Assembly: GCF_014201655.1 (NCBI RefSeq)
Contig: NZ_JACHEX010000001.1
Coordinates: forward strand, 668,910-732,909
DNA: 64,000 nt
Source: Thermosipho japonicus
GTDB lineage: Bacteria > Thermotogota > Thermotogae > Thermotogales > Fervidobacteriaceae
Reading direction: 5' to 3'
Each line of letters begins with the position of its first letter. The stretch's first letter is position 1. Positions 45,680 through 55,019 of this stretch are shown here, in pieces. The translations under genes were made by a program, and so were the position numbers. Under the pieces are notes generated by a model. It saw nothing but the letters and a program-made list of their open reading frames with translations, was not told where the DNA came from and did no database searches.

Positions 45680-47374
45680 ATGAAGAAAAAGTACATGTTA
45701 GCAACTTTTATCTTTTTAGTATTTTTATTGATGGCCTCTTTAGCATTTGGAAATTCTGGTGAAACAAAAACAGTAAACTATGGAATTTGGTCAATTATTC
45801 CTCCATTACTAGCTATCGTCCTAGCATTTGTAACAAAAGAAGTTATACTTTCTTTGTTATTAGGAGTATTCTCAGGCGCTGTAATCAATGTTTTTACAAC
45901 ATCAAACTCTGGATTTTTTATGAAAATTATTGAAAGTTACACAAAAACCTTTGAATACCCTGTAAATGCTCTAGCTGATAGTTGGCATGCTGGAATTATT
46001 ATATTCACATTAACCATTGGTGGATTAGTTGGTGTCATTGCAAAAATGGGAGGAACAAGAGCTATTGCAAATGCTCTTGCAAAAAAGGCTAAAACCCCAA
46101 GAAGTGCTCAATTAGTGACTACTTTAATGGGGGTTGTGGTATTTTTTGATGATTATGCTAATACTCTTATAGTTGGCCCTACTATGAGACCTTTAACAGA
46201 TAAATTAAGAATTTCCAGAGAAAAATTATCTTACATAGTTGACTCAACAGCTGCACCAGTAGCAACAATGGCAGCTATATCCACATGGATCGGATATGAA
46301 TTGGGCTTAATTTCAGATGCTTTTAATTCCTTAGGAACAAATGTGAATCCATACAATATATTTTTCCAATCAATTCCATATAGAATGTATGGTTTGTTTG
46401 CATTGTTTATGGTATTTATGGTTGGTCTTTTACTCAGAGATTTTGGACCAATGTATGAAGCTGAAAAAAGAGCAAGGTTAACTGGTAAAGTCCTGGCAGA
46501 TAACGCAGAACCAATGTTATCTACAGATTTTGAAAAAGAATTGGATAACAGTAATATTCCTTTAAAAGTCTCAAATGCTTTAATCCCTATATTAACACTA
46601 ATCATTTTCGCATTCATTGGCCTATGGTATTCAGGTGGAGGATTAGAAAAACCATTTAGCTTAGAGGGAATTAGAAATGCTTTCGGTGACGCTGATGCTT
46701 CAGCCGCACTAATTTGGGCATCCGCCCTAGCAAGTATCGTTGCAGTTATAATGGCCGTTTCCCAAGGCATTATGACTTTGAGAAAAGCTTTAGAAGCATG
46801 GGTAGAGGGAGCAAAATCATTGGTCATAACAACGATAATACTAATTTTAGCTTGGTCAATTGGTTCGATCGCAACAGATCTAGGAACTGCTGATTATTTA
46901 GTAAAAGTCGTTTCATCATCATTGCCTGGATGGTTAATCCCTTCATTAGTATTTGTAATGTCATCAATAGTTGCATTCGCAACAGGTACGTCTTGGGGAA
47001 CAATGGCTATCATGCTTCCTTTGGCTATTCCTTTAGCAGCTGCATATACAGGAAATGAACCTTCAACATTAGTGTTTGCTACTCTAGGTGCTGTTCTAAC
47101 TGGTTCAACATTTGGTGATCATTGTTCACCTATTTCTGATACCACAATAATGTCTTCAATGGCTTCATCTGCTGATCACATTGATCACGTTAAAACACAA
47201 TTACCATATGCCGTCACAGTTGCAATTATAGCTTTTATAGGGTATATATTAGTAGGTATTGGTTTGCCAATTTGGATTACTTTAATAATCGGATTTTCTT
47301 TAATTTGGGCAATATTAAGATTTTTCGGAAAATCAACAGATCTAAAAGATTTAGAATTAGAAAAAGAGATATAA
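45680..47374 (+). CDS. NhaC-type Na+/H+ antiporter family protein
   Basis: 564 residues with about twelve membrane helices. FFDDYANTLIVGPTMRPLTDK and DSTAAPVATMAAISTWIGYELG are hallmark blocks of the NhaC/YqkI-like branch, and ATGTSWGTMAIMLPLAIPLA with GSTFGDHCSPISDTTIMSSMASSADHIDHV completes the conserved second half. Members exchange Na+ for H+ or for organic ions such as malate/lactate. An N-terminal hydrophobic stretch ending SLAFGN resembles a signal peptide. AAGGGGGGAT precedes ATG 45680. It is monocistronic with a terminator. Confidence 0.9.
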   Translation: MKKKYMLATFIFLVFLLMASLAFGNSGETKTVNYGIWSIIPPLLAIVLAFVTKEVILSLLLGVFSGAVINVFTTSNSGFFMKIIESYTKTFEYPVNALADSWHAGIIIFTLTIGGLVGVIAKMGGTRAIANALAKKAKTPRSAQLVTTLMGVVVFFDDYANTLIVGPTMRPLTDKLRISREKLSYIVDSTAAPVATMAAISTWIGYELGLISDAFNSLGTNVNPYNIFFQSIPYRMYGLFALFMVFMVGLLLRDFGPMYEAEKRARLTGKVLADNAEPMLSTDFEKELDNSNIPLKVSNALIPILTLIIFAFIGLWYSGGGLEKPFSLEGIRNAFGDADASAALIWASALASIVAVIMAVSQGIMTLRKALEAWVEGAKSLVITTIILILAWSIGSIATDLGTADYLVKVVSSSLPGWLIPSLVFVMSSIVAFATGTSWGTMAIMLPLAIPLAAAYTGNEPSTLVFATLGAVLTGSTFGDHCSPISDTTIMSSMASSADHIDHVKTQLPYAVTVAIIAFIGYILVGIGLPIWITLIIGFSLIWAILRFFGKSTDLKDLELEKEI

Positions 47375-47383
47375 AAAAAACAA

Positions 47384-47410
47384 AAAAGGAGGGCTTTCCC
47401 TCCTTTTGGT
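47384..47410 (+). terminator. Terminator after the antiporter gene
   Basis: AAAAGGAGGG (47384-47393) pairs with CCCTCCTTTT (47398-47407) across a 4-base loop. On the opposite strand it may also serve the pilin-like gene ending at 47422. Confidence 0.85.
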
Positions 47411-47421
47411 TTATAAATATT

Positions 47422-47742
47422 CTATTTATCAAAGTAATATATATTCACCGATTTCTCATTAGGAAATGTAAAAGTAATACAATTAATATCTTTCCTTACT
47501 TTTTCAAAGTCCTTAACAACATATGCACTTTTTGTAGAATAGTAGGTTTCAAAGGAATCGAAAGGTGTTGTGTTTGGAAGGTTATAAATAGTCAACCAGA
47601 AAAGATCTTCTGAATACAATTGGAGTAATTCACGTTCAAGTATCTTAGAATACATCTTTTGCTGATATTCAATTGACGTGAAAACGGCAGTTACAGCTAC
47701 AAAAACAAGGATTATAGCTATAACTGCCTCTATATAGCTCAT
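47422..47742 (-). CDS. Pilin-like membrane protein lacking a prepilin leader
   Basis: 106 residues starting MSYIEAVIAIILVFVAVTAVF, then a small domain. The hydrophobic helix with Glu at position 5 mimics a mature type IV pilin, but there is no basic leader with Gly before it. The ATG at 47742 was chosen because it directly follows a GAGTGAT site at the end of hisS; a TTG at 47757 is in frame and would give MKSDSMSYIEAV, still without Gly. It is the last gene of the hisS operon. Function unknown; a minor pilin-like subunit is suggested by the Glu5 pattern. Confidence 0.6.
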   Translation of the reverse strand: MSYIEAVIAIILVFVAVTAVFTSIEYQQKMYSKILERELLQLYSEDLFWLTIYNLPNTTPFDSFETYYSTKSAYVVKDFEKVRKDINCITFTFPNEKSVNIYYFDK

Positions 47743-47746
47743 ACTA

Positions 47747-49003
47747 TCACTCTTCAATCCATTCTTTAGCTGTTCCTACAACATAATCTCTTTCTATTTC
47801 TATTTGCTCTCCTGTTTCCATATTTCTGAGTATCACAACATTTCTTTCAAGTTCATTTTCACCAACAATTACACAGAGTTTACATTTCAATCTAGATGCA
47901 TGCTTTAATTGAGCACTTAAACCTCTTTCCATTGTACTAAATACTACAGATATGCCATTGTCCCTTAAATCCTCGGCTATTTTTAACGCTTCAATCCTTG
48001 CTTGTTCTCCAAGATGAGCAACAAATATTTCGTTATTCTTTATATCTTCCACTGGAATTTTTTCATTTTTTAATGCTATAATAAGCCTTTCTATTCCCAT
48101 TGCAAAACCTAAAGACGGCGTTTGACTTCCTCCAAGTTCCTTTATTAACTTATCATATCTTCCCCCACCACCAATTGCACTTTGCGCTCCAAGGTCTCCG
48201 TGATGAATTTCAAAAACTACACCATTGTAATAATCAAGCCCTCTCACAAGAAGGGGATCTTCTACATAATTAATTTTTAGATTATCCAGTAATCTTTTTG
48301 TCTCTTCATAGTGATATTTGCATTCATCACATAAATAATCTGTAATCTTTGGAGCGTTTTTTACATATTCAACATCAACTTTGCAATCAAGCAATCTTAA
48401 AACATTGGTATTATATCTTCTTTTACAGTCATCACACACATTATCCAATTTATCTGAATAATACTCTTTTAATGCATTTTTATAATTTGCTCTACATTTA
48501 TCACAACCAATAGAATTGATCTTTATAGTATAGTTTAAAAGTCCAAGATTCTTTAAAACCCTATCAGCAACAATTATTGCTTCTGCATCTGCAAGCGGCG
48601 AAGAAGAACCAATTAATTCTATACCAAATTGGTGAAATTGTCTCTGTCTTCCCTTTTGAGGTCTTTCATACCTAAACATAGGACCAATATAAAATAATCT
48701 TTTTGGCAATCCCGTTGCCATCATTGAATTTTCAATAAAAGCTCGAATGGTTGGAGCAGTTCCTTCAGGTCTTAACGTAATGCTTCTTTGCCCCTTATCC
48801 TCAAAAGTATACATTTCTTTCTGGACTATGTCCGTTTCTTCTCCAACACTTCTTATAAATAACTCTGTGGCCTCAAAAATGGGAGTTCTTATTTCTGAAT
48901 AACCATATAGCCTTACAGTCTCTTTAACAACATTTTCAATATAATACCAGTACTTAATATCATCTCCAAAAATATCCTCTGTGCCTTTTATTCGCTTGTA
49001 CAC
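47747..49003 (-). CDS. hisS: Histidyl-tRNA synthetase
   Basis: 418 residues, GTG start at 49003 with GGAGGTGG upstream. Class II motif 2 is MFRYERPQKGRQRQFHQ. The histidine motifs are RGLDYYNGVVFEIHHG and GGGRYDKLIKELGG, and motif 3 is SLGFAMGIERLII. Three CxxC pairs lie in the insertion (about residues 170-250), as in some other bacterial HisRS. The C-terminal anticodon-binding domain follows. The start overlaps the TPR gene by 16 bases and the stop nearly touches the pilin-like gene. Confidence 0.96.
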   Translation of the reverse strand: MYKRIKGTEDIFGDDIKYWYYIENVVKETVRLYGYSEIRTPIFEATELFIRSVGEETDIVQKEMYTFEDKGQRSITLRPEGTAPTIRAFIENSMMATGLPKRLFYIGPMFRYERPQKGRQRQFHQFGIELIGSSSPLADAEAIIVADRVLKNLGLLNYTIKINSIGCDKCRANYKNALKEYYSDKLDNVCDDCKRRYNTNVLRLLDCKVDVEYVKNAPKITDYLCDECKYHYEETKRLLDNLKINYVEDPLLVRGLDYYNGVVFEIHHGDLGAQSAIGGGGRYDKLIKELGGSQTPSLGFAMGIERLIIALKNEKIPVEDIKNNEIFVAHLGEQARIEALKIAEDLRDNGISVVFSTMERGLSAQLKHASRLKCKLCVIVGENELERNVVILRNMETGEQIEIERDYVVGTAKEWIEE

Positions 49004-49692
49004 CGCTTTTCCACCTCCGAAAGTCTCTGCCTTGCTTCTATTTTACCCTCTTTGTTTATATAACTCCAAATTTTCATTCCAGGTATTTTAAGTGCCACCT
49101 TATACATCTCTTTTGCTTTTCTACATTCTTTTTTCTTTTCATACAACTTTCCAAGTTCTACATAGGTATAAACATGGTTTGGATTAAGCTCAAGTGCCCT
49201 TAGAAGATGCTTTTCAGCAAGTTCTAATTTCCCAAATGGTGTTTCAAGGTTTAATATACCATATAAAAGATGGGCAAGGTATTGATCTTGCCCAAGCTCT
49301 ACCGATTTTTTTGCATAATTAAAAACTTTTGACGAATAAAAAAGTGCTAAAAGATAGTTTTTTTGAACATAATGCCCGTATACAAGAGCTGCTGCATAAT
49401 AAACCTTCCAGTAGGTTTGATCCTTTTTTAAAAGCTCATCTACGTATTTTTTGGCTAATTCTTGGTAATCATTTTTTGGTATATTTTCACCCCAAAAATA
49501 TAAATCTGTATACGCAAGAATCACTTCACATTTAAATTCAAGAGGTAATTTTTCATATACCAATGAATTAAGTATACTCAATACTTTTTCTTGATTTCTC
49601 TCACCGACAGCCATCTGAAGATCTAGCATATCGTACGAAAAAGAAAAAATAGAAAGTAAAATCAAGCTAAAGAACAAACTTTTCAATTGCAA
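48988..49692 (-). CDS. Exported TPR-repeat protein
   Basis: 234 residues with a probable signal peptide (KSLFFSLILLSIFSFS). TPR-like helices include YLAHLLYGILNLETPFGKLELAEKH and LNPNHVYTYVELGKLYEKKKECRKAKEMY. TPR proteins act as scaffolds; the partner is not known. The start is set at TTG 49692 because GGGGGAG lies 6 bases before it; TTG 49686 is also possible. A longer frame (49728) overlaps the upstream gene and would bury the signal peptide. It overlaps hisS by 16 bases. Confidence 0.75.
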   Translation of the reverse strand: MQLKSLFFSLILLSIFSFSYDMLDLQMAVGERNQEKVLSILNSLVYEKLPLEFKCEVILAYTDLYFWGENIPKNDYQELAKKYVDELLKKDQTYWKVYYAAALVYGHYVQKNYLLALFYSSKVFNYAKKSVELGQDQYLAHLLYGILNLETPFGKLELAEKHLLRALELNPNHVYTYVELGKLYEKKKECRKAKEMYKVALKIPGMKIWSYINKEGKIEARQRLSEVEKRCTSE

Positions 49693-50488
49693 AAGCCACT
49701 CCCCCTTCGTTATTTGAAAGGGTAACAAACCGTGATGCTTTTTTTACCTCGTCACATGCATTATCTACAGCAACCGGAAAACCAATCAATTTCATAACTC
49801 CAAGGTCGTTATATCCATCTCCCAAAAACATAGTTTCTTCACTTTTTACGTTAAAATAATTCATCAAAAAAGTTACAGCTTCCTCCTTTGAAGACCCTGG
49901 ACCAAAAAATTCTATAAAACTCCAGCCATCAACGACTGTACTTTTTACAACACTATATTTCTCTGGATACTTTTGCTTTATTATATCATTTATATACCAA
50001 ATCTTTGATTCATCTCCTATTAAAACTACTTGTGCTACCTTTTCCCTTGTTATATATCTTAAAACATTATCCACATACTTTATTCTCCAACTATTTTGCT
50101 TAATGTAGGTTACAAATCCTCCGTTATGCTCCTTGTCCATGTACATATCGATCTCATCTAAAAAATATGAATACAAAATATAATCAAGATCAAACTTTCT
50201 TGCATAATTTATAAGGTCTTTTGCAATGGCTGACTCTAACAAAGACTCATACAAAACTTTATTCTCCAAAGGCATGTAAATAAAAGCACCATTTTGCAGT
50301 ATAACAGGAACATCCAAACCTAATTCATCAATATATCTTTTAGCCGAATAATAATTTCTTCCAGTTGCAATACTCACATAAACTCCTTTTTCCATAGCTT
50401 TCCTTAAGGCAAAAACATTTTGTGGTGGTATATCCTTTTGACTGTCTAGTAATGTACCATCCAAATCTGTAACTATTAACTTTATCAA
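49667..50488 (-). CDS. Cof-type HAD phosphatase
   Basis: 273 residues beginning IKLIVTDLDGTLLDSQKDIP, motif I of the Cof (IIB) HAD family. ISIATGRNYYSAKRYIDEL is motif II, the motif III Lys is in GSSKEEAVTFL and motif IV is MFLGDGYNDLGVMKLIGFPVAVDNA. Such enzymes dephosphorylate sugar phosphates, flavin or nucleotide cofactors. The start is taken as TTG 50488, giving the usual MIKLIV opening with GAGGTG nine bases upstream; GTG 50500 is possible. It follows a sugar nucleotidyltransferase gene. Confidence 0.87.
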   Translation of the reverse strand: MIKLIVTDLDGTLLDSQKDIPPQNVFALRKAMEKGVYVSIATGRNYYSAKRYIDELGLDVPVILQNGAFIYMPLENKVLYESLLESAIAKDLINYARKFDLDYILYSYFLDEIDMYMDKEHNGGFVTYIKQNSWRIKYVDNVLRYITREKVAQVVLIGDESKIWYINDIIKQKYPEKYSVVKSTVVDGWSFIEFFGPGSSKEEAVTFLMNYFNVKSEETMFLGDGYNDLGVMKLIGFPVAVDNACDEVKKASRFVTLSNNEGGVAFAIEKFVL

Positions 50489-50496
50489 TACAGACT

Positions 50497-51576
50497 TCAC
50501 CTCACTATTTCGACTTTTCCCATATCACCAATAACAAATTTCATAGCTTTTGGCTTTTTTTCATTATTTACTATCTGCACATTTTTACCTATAAGAGATG
50601 AATCAATAGGGTATGGAAGATTCATTAGCTTTACATGATCCATCAATATGCTGTTTTCTATCTCACAATCTTCAATCACTGCATTATTCCCTATTGACGT
50701 GTATGGCCCAATGTAAGAATCTTTAATTATACAATTCTTACCAATTACCACAGGCCCTCTAATAGTACTATTTATAATCTCACTATTTTCTCCAATGGAT
50801 ACTCTTCCTTGTATTACACTTGAAGTATCAACTATACCATCAATTTGCACTTTGAAATGATTATCATCCAAAATTTTTCTGTTGGCCTCTATTAAATCTT
50901 CAGGTTTTCCGGTATCTTTCCACCAACCGTAAACAACATGCCCTTTTACTTTATAATTATTCTTTATCAAATATCCAATTGCATCTGTTATTTCAAGTTC
51001 CCCCCGCCATGAAGGTTTTATATTTGCGATTCCTTCAAAAATTGTATTTCTAAACAAGTAAAGCCCTATTATAGCAAGGTTAGATATTGGCTCTTTTGGT
51101 TTTTCTACAACTTCTATTATCTCCCCTTCTTTTACAACAGCCACACCAAACCTTGAGGGGTCCTTGACTGGTGAAAGTAATATAGAAGCTTTCATGTCCT
51201 CATCATTTTTAAATTCTTCAACAAATGAGGTTATATCATCCAATATCAAGTTATCTCCAAGATACATCAAAAAATCATCATCTTTGAGAAAATCTTTTGA
51301 AACCATTACAGCATGAGCAAGTCCTTTTGGCTCTTGCTGAAGAATATATTCAATCTTCAAACCAAATTTTTCACCATTTCCAAAAAAATTTTTAAAGTCT
51401 TTTATATTTTCTGGATTTACTACTATACCGACTTCTTCAATTCCAACACTTTTTATTTTTTCAAGGCTGTATGATATTACAGGTTTATTTGCTATTGGAA
51501 TTAAATGTTTAGCTATAGTAAATGTGAGCGGTCTAAGTCTTGTCCCTTTTCCAGCACATAAAATCAAAGCCTTCAT
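50497..51576 (-). CDS. Glucose-1-phosphate thymidylyltransferase-like enzyme (long RmlA form)
   Basis: 359 residues. ALILCAGKGTRLRPLTFT is the nucleotide-binding signature. LMYLGDNLI carries the metal Asp, and VVEKPKEPISNLAIIGLYLF and HVVYGWWKDTGKPEDLIEAN are typical of RmlA/RffH-like enzymes. From about residue 245 are hexapeptide repeats (VIQGRVSIGENSEIINSTI, then GPVVIGKNCIIKDSYIGPY) forming a left-handed beta-helix, seen in the long, archaeal-like form. It makes dTDP- or UDP-glucose. The start is ATG 51576 with GAGGGTGA upstream, 31 bases after the CYTH gene. Confidence 0.88.
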   Translation of the reverse strand: MKALILCAGKGTRLRPLTFTIAKHLIPIANKPVISYSLEKIKSVGIEEVGIVVNPENIKDFKNFFGNGEKFGLKIEYILQQEPKGLAHAVMVSKDFLKDDDFLMYLGDNLILDDITSFVEEFKNDEDMKASILLSPVKDPSRFGVAVVKEGEIIEVVEKPKEPISNLAIIGLYLFRNTIFEGIANIKPSWRGELEITDAIGYLIKNNYKVKGHVVYGWWKDTGKPEDLIEANRKILDDNHFKVQIDGIVDTSSVIQGRVSIGENSEIINSTIRGPVVIGKNCIIKDSYIGPYTSIGNNAVIEDCEIENSILMDHVKLMNLPYPIDSSLIGKNVQIVNNEKKPKAMKFVIGDMGKVEIVR

Positions 51577-51607
51577 ATTCACCCTCCTCTTTTTTGTGTC
51601 TAATTGA

Positions 51608-52141
51608 TTATAGCATAGTCTGTACTTTTCTAATAATCTCTTCAGGAGAAAATTTACTAACTCTTGCAAGATTTTTGTTAGTATATTCTTCAAAATCTTT
51701 AACTGCCTTAGACAAAGAAAACATTTCTTCGAATTTTTTAAAATCTTCATCTGTTTCTATCTCTGCTAAATATTTAACTTTTAATGGATAATCAAGCTCT
51801 ATAAATTCATCAACAATTACCTCTGCTTCCTCCATTAAAAGAAAATGCCTGATCTTAGCAATCACTGGTTTTTCTTTTAAGATAGATAAATCTTCCACTT
51901 TTACTTCATATTCTTCTTCAAGTCTTTTATAGTCCCCAAAAAGAGGTGATTTAAAAGCAACAACCCAATTTTCACATCCCTTTGAATCTATAGTATACCT
52001 TATTCTACATTTTTCACCTTTAATAAATACACATTTTTCCAGATACCACTGGATAACCCCCAACTTATATATTGCTTTTTTTCTAAGATTCTGGAATAGT
52101 TTTTCATCTACAAAATATTTTTTTTCTCTTTCTATCTTCAT
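51608..52141 (-). CDS. CYTH-domain protein (triphosphate tunnel metalloenzyme family)
   Basis: 177 residues. The start MKIEREKKYFV contains the ExExK signature (Glu4, Glu6, Lys8) of CYTH enzymes. CRIRYTIDSKGCENWVVAFKS gives the RIRY-type strand and later Lys, then RLEEEYEV and EAEVIVDEF supply acidic residues, and LAEIETDEDFKKFE the C-terminal motif. Members hydrolyse triphosphates or make cAMP. The ATG at 52141 lies only 7 bases after a TATAAT box and lacks a ribosome binding site; an upstream in-frame start (52192) would include that promoter. First gene of the hisS operon. Confidence 0.82.
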   Translation of the reverse strand: MKIEREKKYFVDEKLFQNLRKKAIYKLGVIQWYLEKCVFIKGEKCRIRYTIDSKGCENWVVAFKSPLFGDYKRLEEEYEVKVEDLSILKEKPVIAKIRHFLLMEEAEVIVDEFIELDYPLKVKYLAEIETDEDFKKFEEMFSLSKAVKDFEEYTNKNLARVSKFSPEEIIRKVQTML

Positions 52142-52148
52142 ATTCTTA

Positions 52149-52154
52149 ATTATA
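52149..52154 (-). promoter_or_regulatory. -10 box right before the CYTH gene
   Basis: TATAAT (52154-52149) on the minus strand ends 7 bases before the ATG at 52141, so transcription would begin at or next to the start codon. No good -35 box is seen at 17 bases. Confidence 0.45.
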
Positions 52155-52297
52155 ACATCTTTTTTCAATTTTAACTTAGTAAATAAGATCATGAAAATCT
52201 CAACATACGCATTAAAAATAAATATATTATTTTATTAGACAATCAAATAAGATTCATGTAATCCAATAACACAAATAACCAACTATTAAAAAATTAT

Positions 52298-52326
52298 TTG
52301 AATTTTAATTAAAATCATGATAAAAT
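52298..52326 (+). promoter_or_regulatory. Promoter of the chemoreceptor at 52511
   Basis: TTGAAT (52298-52303) and TAAAAT (52321-52326) have a 17-base spacer. The leader would be about 180 nt, AT-rich, with TGTTTCTTT at 52480-52488 and no obvious riboswitch. The rest of 52193-52510 holds nothing else I can see. Confidence 0.6.
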
Positions 52327-52510
52327 CATTTTGTAAATAAATTACTCTAAATTAAAAAAGAATTTTTTACTTATAATTTATAAAACAATTTACAAAATTA
52401 AATACTTCAAAGTTAGGTTCATATCAACCCTATATCACGAATCAATGATATATTTAATCAGTTTATTTTTTCTAAAAAATGTTTCTTTTTAAATTATAGG
52501 AGGTGTTATA

Positions 52511-54475
52511 ATGAAGTTATCCACTGTACTTTACTTTATTATTCCAATAATTTTAGCAGCTGTTATAGGAATAATGTTCTTTATGAGTCAAACAACTCAG
52601 AATAATCTTGACAAAGCATGGATGAGTAATTACTCTGATAGTTTCCAAAAACTCACACAAACAATGCTTGATGAAGAACTTCAAGGTTTAAAGCAAGCTC
52701 TCGAAATAATTACTTCTAATAAAGAAATTATTGAAGCGTTTGCAAAACGTGATAGGAAAAAATTATACTCACTAACAAAAGACGCTTTTAAAGTTTTAAA
52801 AAAAGAAGGTATTGCTAAATTTCATTTTCACACGCCAGATAATCATAGCTTTCTTCGTGTTCAAAAACCTGAAAAATATGGTGATGATCTATCCACTTTT
52901 CGAAAAACCGTAGTTGAGGCAAACAAGAAAAAGCAAATAGTAGAGGGGATCGAAGTTGGAGTTGAAGGATTAGGACTTAGGGTAGTTCAACCTCTTGAAT
53001 ACAATGGAAAGCATATTGGAACCGTAGAGCTTGGTACGGATTTAGGGAAAGATTTTCTCAAACGACTTCCAGGTAAAAGCATTCTTTACGTTTTTTACAA
53101 CAATAAAGGCGAACGTATAGATATAGCCATTAAAGAAGATGACTCGATAACAGACTATTATAATAAATTTAACTTTGAAAAAATTCTTAAAGGTGAACGT
53201 GATTATAAACTTATAGATAAATATTTCTACGAAGCATTCCCATTGGTAGATTTTTCCGGAAACGTTGTAGCTGCAATTTTAACTAAATCAGATGTAAGTA
53301 AAGTTGTTAACGCAAAAATAAAAGGTTACTTGAAAGCTACAATTACATCTATAATTATATTAGTTGCTGCTCTTTTATTCTTGATTTTACTTGCAAAAAC
53401 TATGGTAACCAAAGTTAAAAAAATTATTACCACACTTGAAAAAGTATCACAAGGAAATCTTACTGTTCATCTCCAAATAAGTGGGAAAGATGAAATAAGT
53501 CAAATTGGAACTTATTTAAATAAAATGGTTGAAGATTTGAAAGAAACAGTTATGGCCATCAATGATTCTTCAATCCAAGTTTCTTCATCATCATCTAAAC
53601 TTGCTTCTACAGCGGAAGAAATGAGTGCATCTTCAGAAGAAATTTCATCTCAAATGGAAGAAATAAATCTATCAATACAAAACACATCTGCTTCTATCCA
53701 GCAAGTAACCGGTGGAATAGAAGAAGCTGCATCAAGTGCTCAAAATGTCTCCAAAGCAGCTCAAGAGCTATCAGAGAGTTCTACAGAAGTAAATAATGCT
53801 ACGAAAGAGGGAGATGAAGCTGTAAAAAATATTGTTGAAAAAATCAAACAAGCAAAAGATATCGTTGCTCAAACAGAAAACGTAGTTGAAAAACTTAATG
53901 AACATGCAAGAAATATAGGCCAAATCCTTGAAACAATAAATTCTATAGCAGAGCAAACAAACCTACTTGCACTAAATGCTGCAATAGAAGCAGCAAGAGC
54001 TGGAGAAGCGGGAAAAGGATTTGCAGTTGTTGCTGATGAAATCAGAAAGCTTGCAGAAGAGAGCAAAAGCGCAACAGAACAGATTGGTAGCATTTTAAAT
54101 CAAATAAGCCAGGGAACATTAAAAGCAAACGAAGCAACAAAAGAAACGGTACAAGTCGTCGAAAATATAAGTGAAAGTGCTGATGTAGTAGTTACCCAAT
54201 TCAACAAAATTACAAACGAAATATCAAGTATAGTAACACAAATAGAAAATCTAGCAACAAGTGCACAAGAGCAAAGTGCATCTGCCCAAGAAATGAGTAG
54301 TGCAATGGATTCAGCAACACAGTCAATTACTTCAATAGCGCAAGAAATTGAAGAAATAACAGATGCACTAAAACAATTAGCTAGTGCAAGTCAGAATGTT
54401 AATAACCTATCAGAAAATCTATCAACAATTGCAGAAAAATTGGTAAAAGCAGTTAAAAAATTTAAACTAAGTTAA
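52511..54475 (+). CDS. Methyl-accepting chemotaxis protein with Cache-type sensor
   Basis: 654 residues. A membrane helix (about 5-25), a periplasmic sensor ([20 protein letters not shown] and [23 protein letters not shown], resembling Cache_2/Cache_3-type domains), a second helix near 275-295, HAMP, then the coiled signalling domain with [20 protein letters not shown]. Methylation-type Gln/Glu pairs ([15 protein letters not shown]) are present. The ligand cannot be predicted from the sequence; this sensor type often binds small carboxylates. GGAGGTG lies before ATG 52511. Confidence 0.94.
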   Translation: MKLSTVLYFIIPIILAAVIGIMFFMSQTTQNNLDKAWMSNYSDSFQKLTQTMLDEELQGLKQALEIITSNKEIIEAFAKRDRKKLYSLTKDAFKVLKKEGIAKFHFHTPDNHSFLRVQKPEKYGDDLSTFRKTVVEANKKKQIVEGIEVGVEGLGLRVVQPLEYNGKHIGTVELGTDLGKDFLKRLPGKSILYVFYNNKGERIDIAIKEDDSITDYYNKFNFEKILKGERDYKLIDKYFYEAFPLVDFSGNVVAAILTKSDVSKVVNAKIKGYLKATITSIIILVAALLFLILLAKTMVTKVKKIITTLEKVSQGNLTVHLQISGKDEISQIGTYLNKMVEDLKETVMAINDSSIQVSSSSSKLASTAEEMSASSEEISSQMEEINLSIQNTSASIQQVTGGIEEAASSAQNVSKAAQELSESSTEVNNATKEGDEAVKNIVEKIKQAKDIVAQTENVVEKLNEHARNIGQILETINSIAEQTNLLALNAAIEAARAGEAGKGFAVVADEIRKLAEESKSATEQIGSILNQISQGTLKANEATKETVQVVENISESADVVVTQFNKITNEISSIVTQIENLATSAQEQSASAQEMSSAMDSATQSITSIAQEIEEITDALKQLASASQNVNNLSENLSTIAEKLVKAVKKFKLS

Positions 54476-54510
54476 TTAAACAATTAAAATAGTAGTAGTA
54501 CAAAATTATA

Positions 54511-54540
54511 AATTAAGGGCACCATATGGTGTCCTTAATT
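54511..54540 (+). terminator. Long hairpin after the chemoreceptor gene
   Basis: The arms at 54511-54523 and 54528-54540 form a 13-bp stem (one G-T pair) around ATAT, with the last arm ending CCTTAATT. The remaining gap to 55019 is very AT-rich with no gene; it holds GTTTCTTT or its complement at 54760, 54798 and 54905. Confidence 0.7.
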
Positions 54541-55019
54541 TATATACTAATATCTCAAAATTAATAATCATGACTTGTTAAAATATAGCTTCCTCACTTA
54601 ATTCATAATGTCTAATTATACTCTTTTTCCCTCCTTTTAAGTGTATTACCAATATGTATTTATTTTAAACTTCATTGAAATTCCAATCTTTTTGTGAATT
54701 TTAAATAATAAATTTTAACATTCAATCTATTTATATAAAAAGAAAATACTATATTAAACGTTTCTTTATAATTTTATTTAAATTTTTATTTTTAATTAAA
54801 GAAACAAATCAATAAAATATTATTATTGTATAGATTTTGAACAAAAGCTAAATATTTAAATTCTAACAAAATATATTTTTTTATTTTTCTATATTTTTAA
54901 CCGAAAAGAAACAATACAGAAATATTTAAATTACTTTACTTGTGATAAAATTACGATGAATTTAAATATAATTTAAATAGTCAAACTTTCTGCCATAACA
55001 AAAGAGGAGGTGGTTTTTT

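Noticed and set aside
51576..51750. N-terminal extension of the RmlA-like protein
   Set aside because: The extra 58 residues lie inside the CYTH gene; GAGGGTGA and the conserved start point to ATG 51576.
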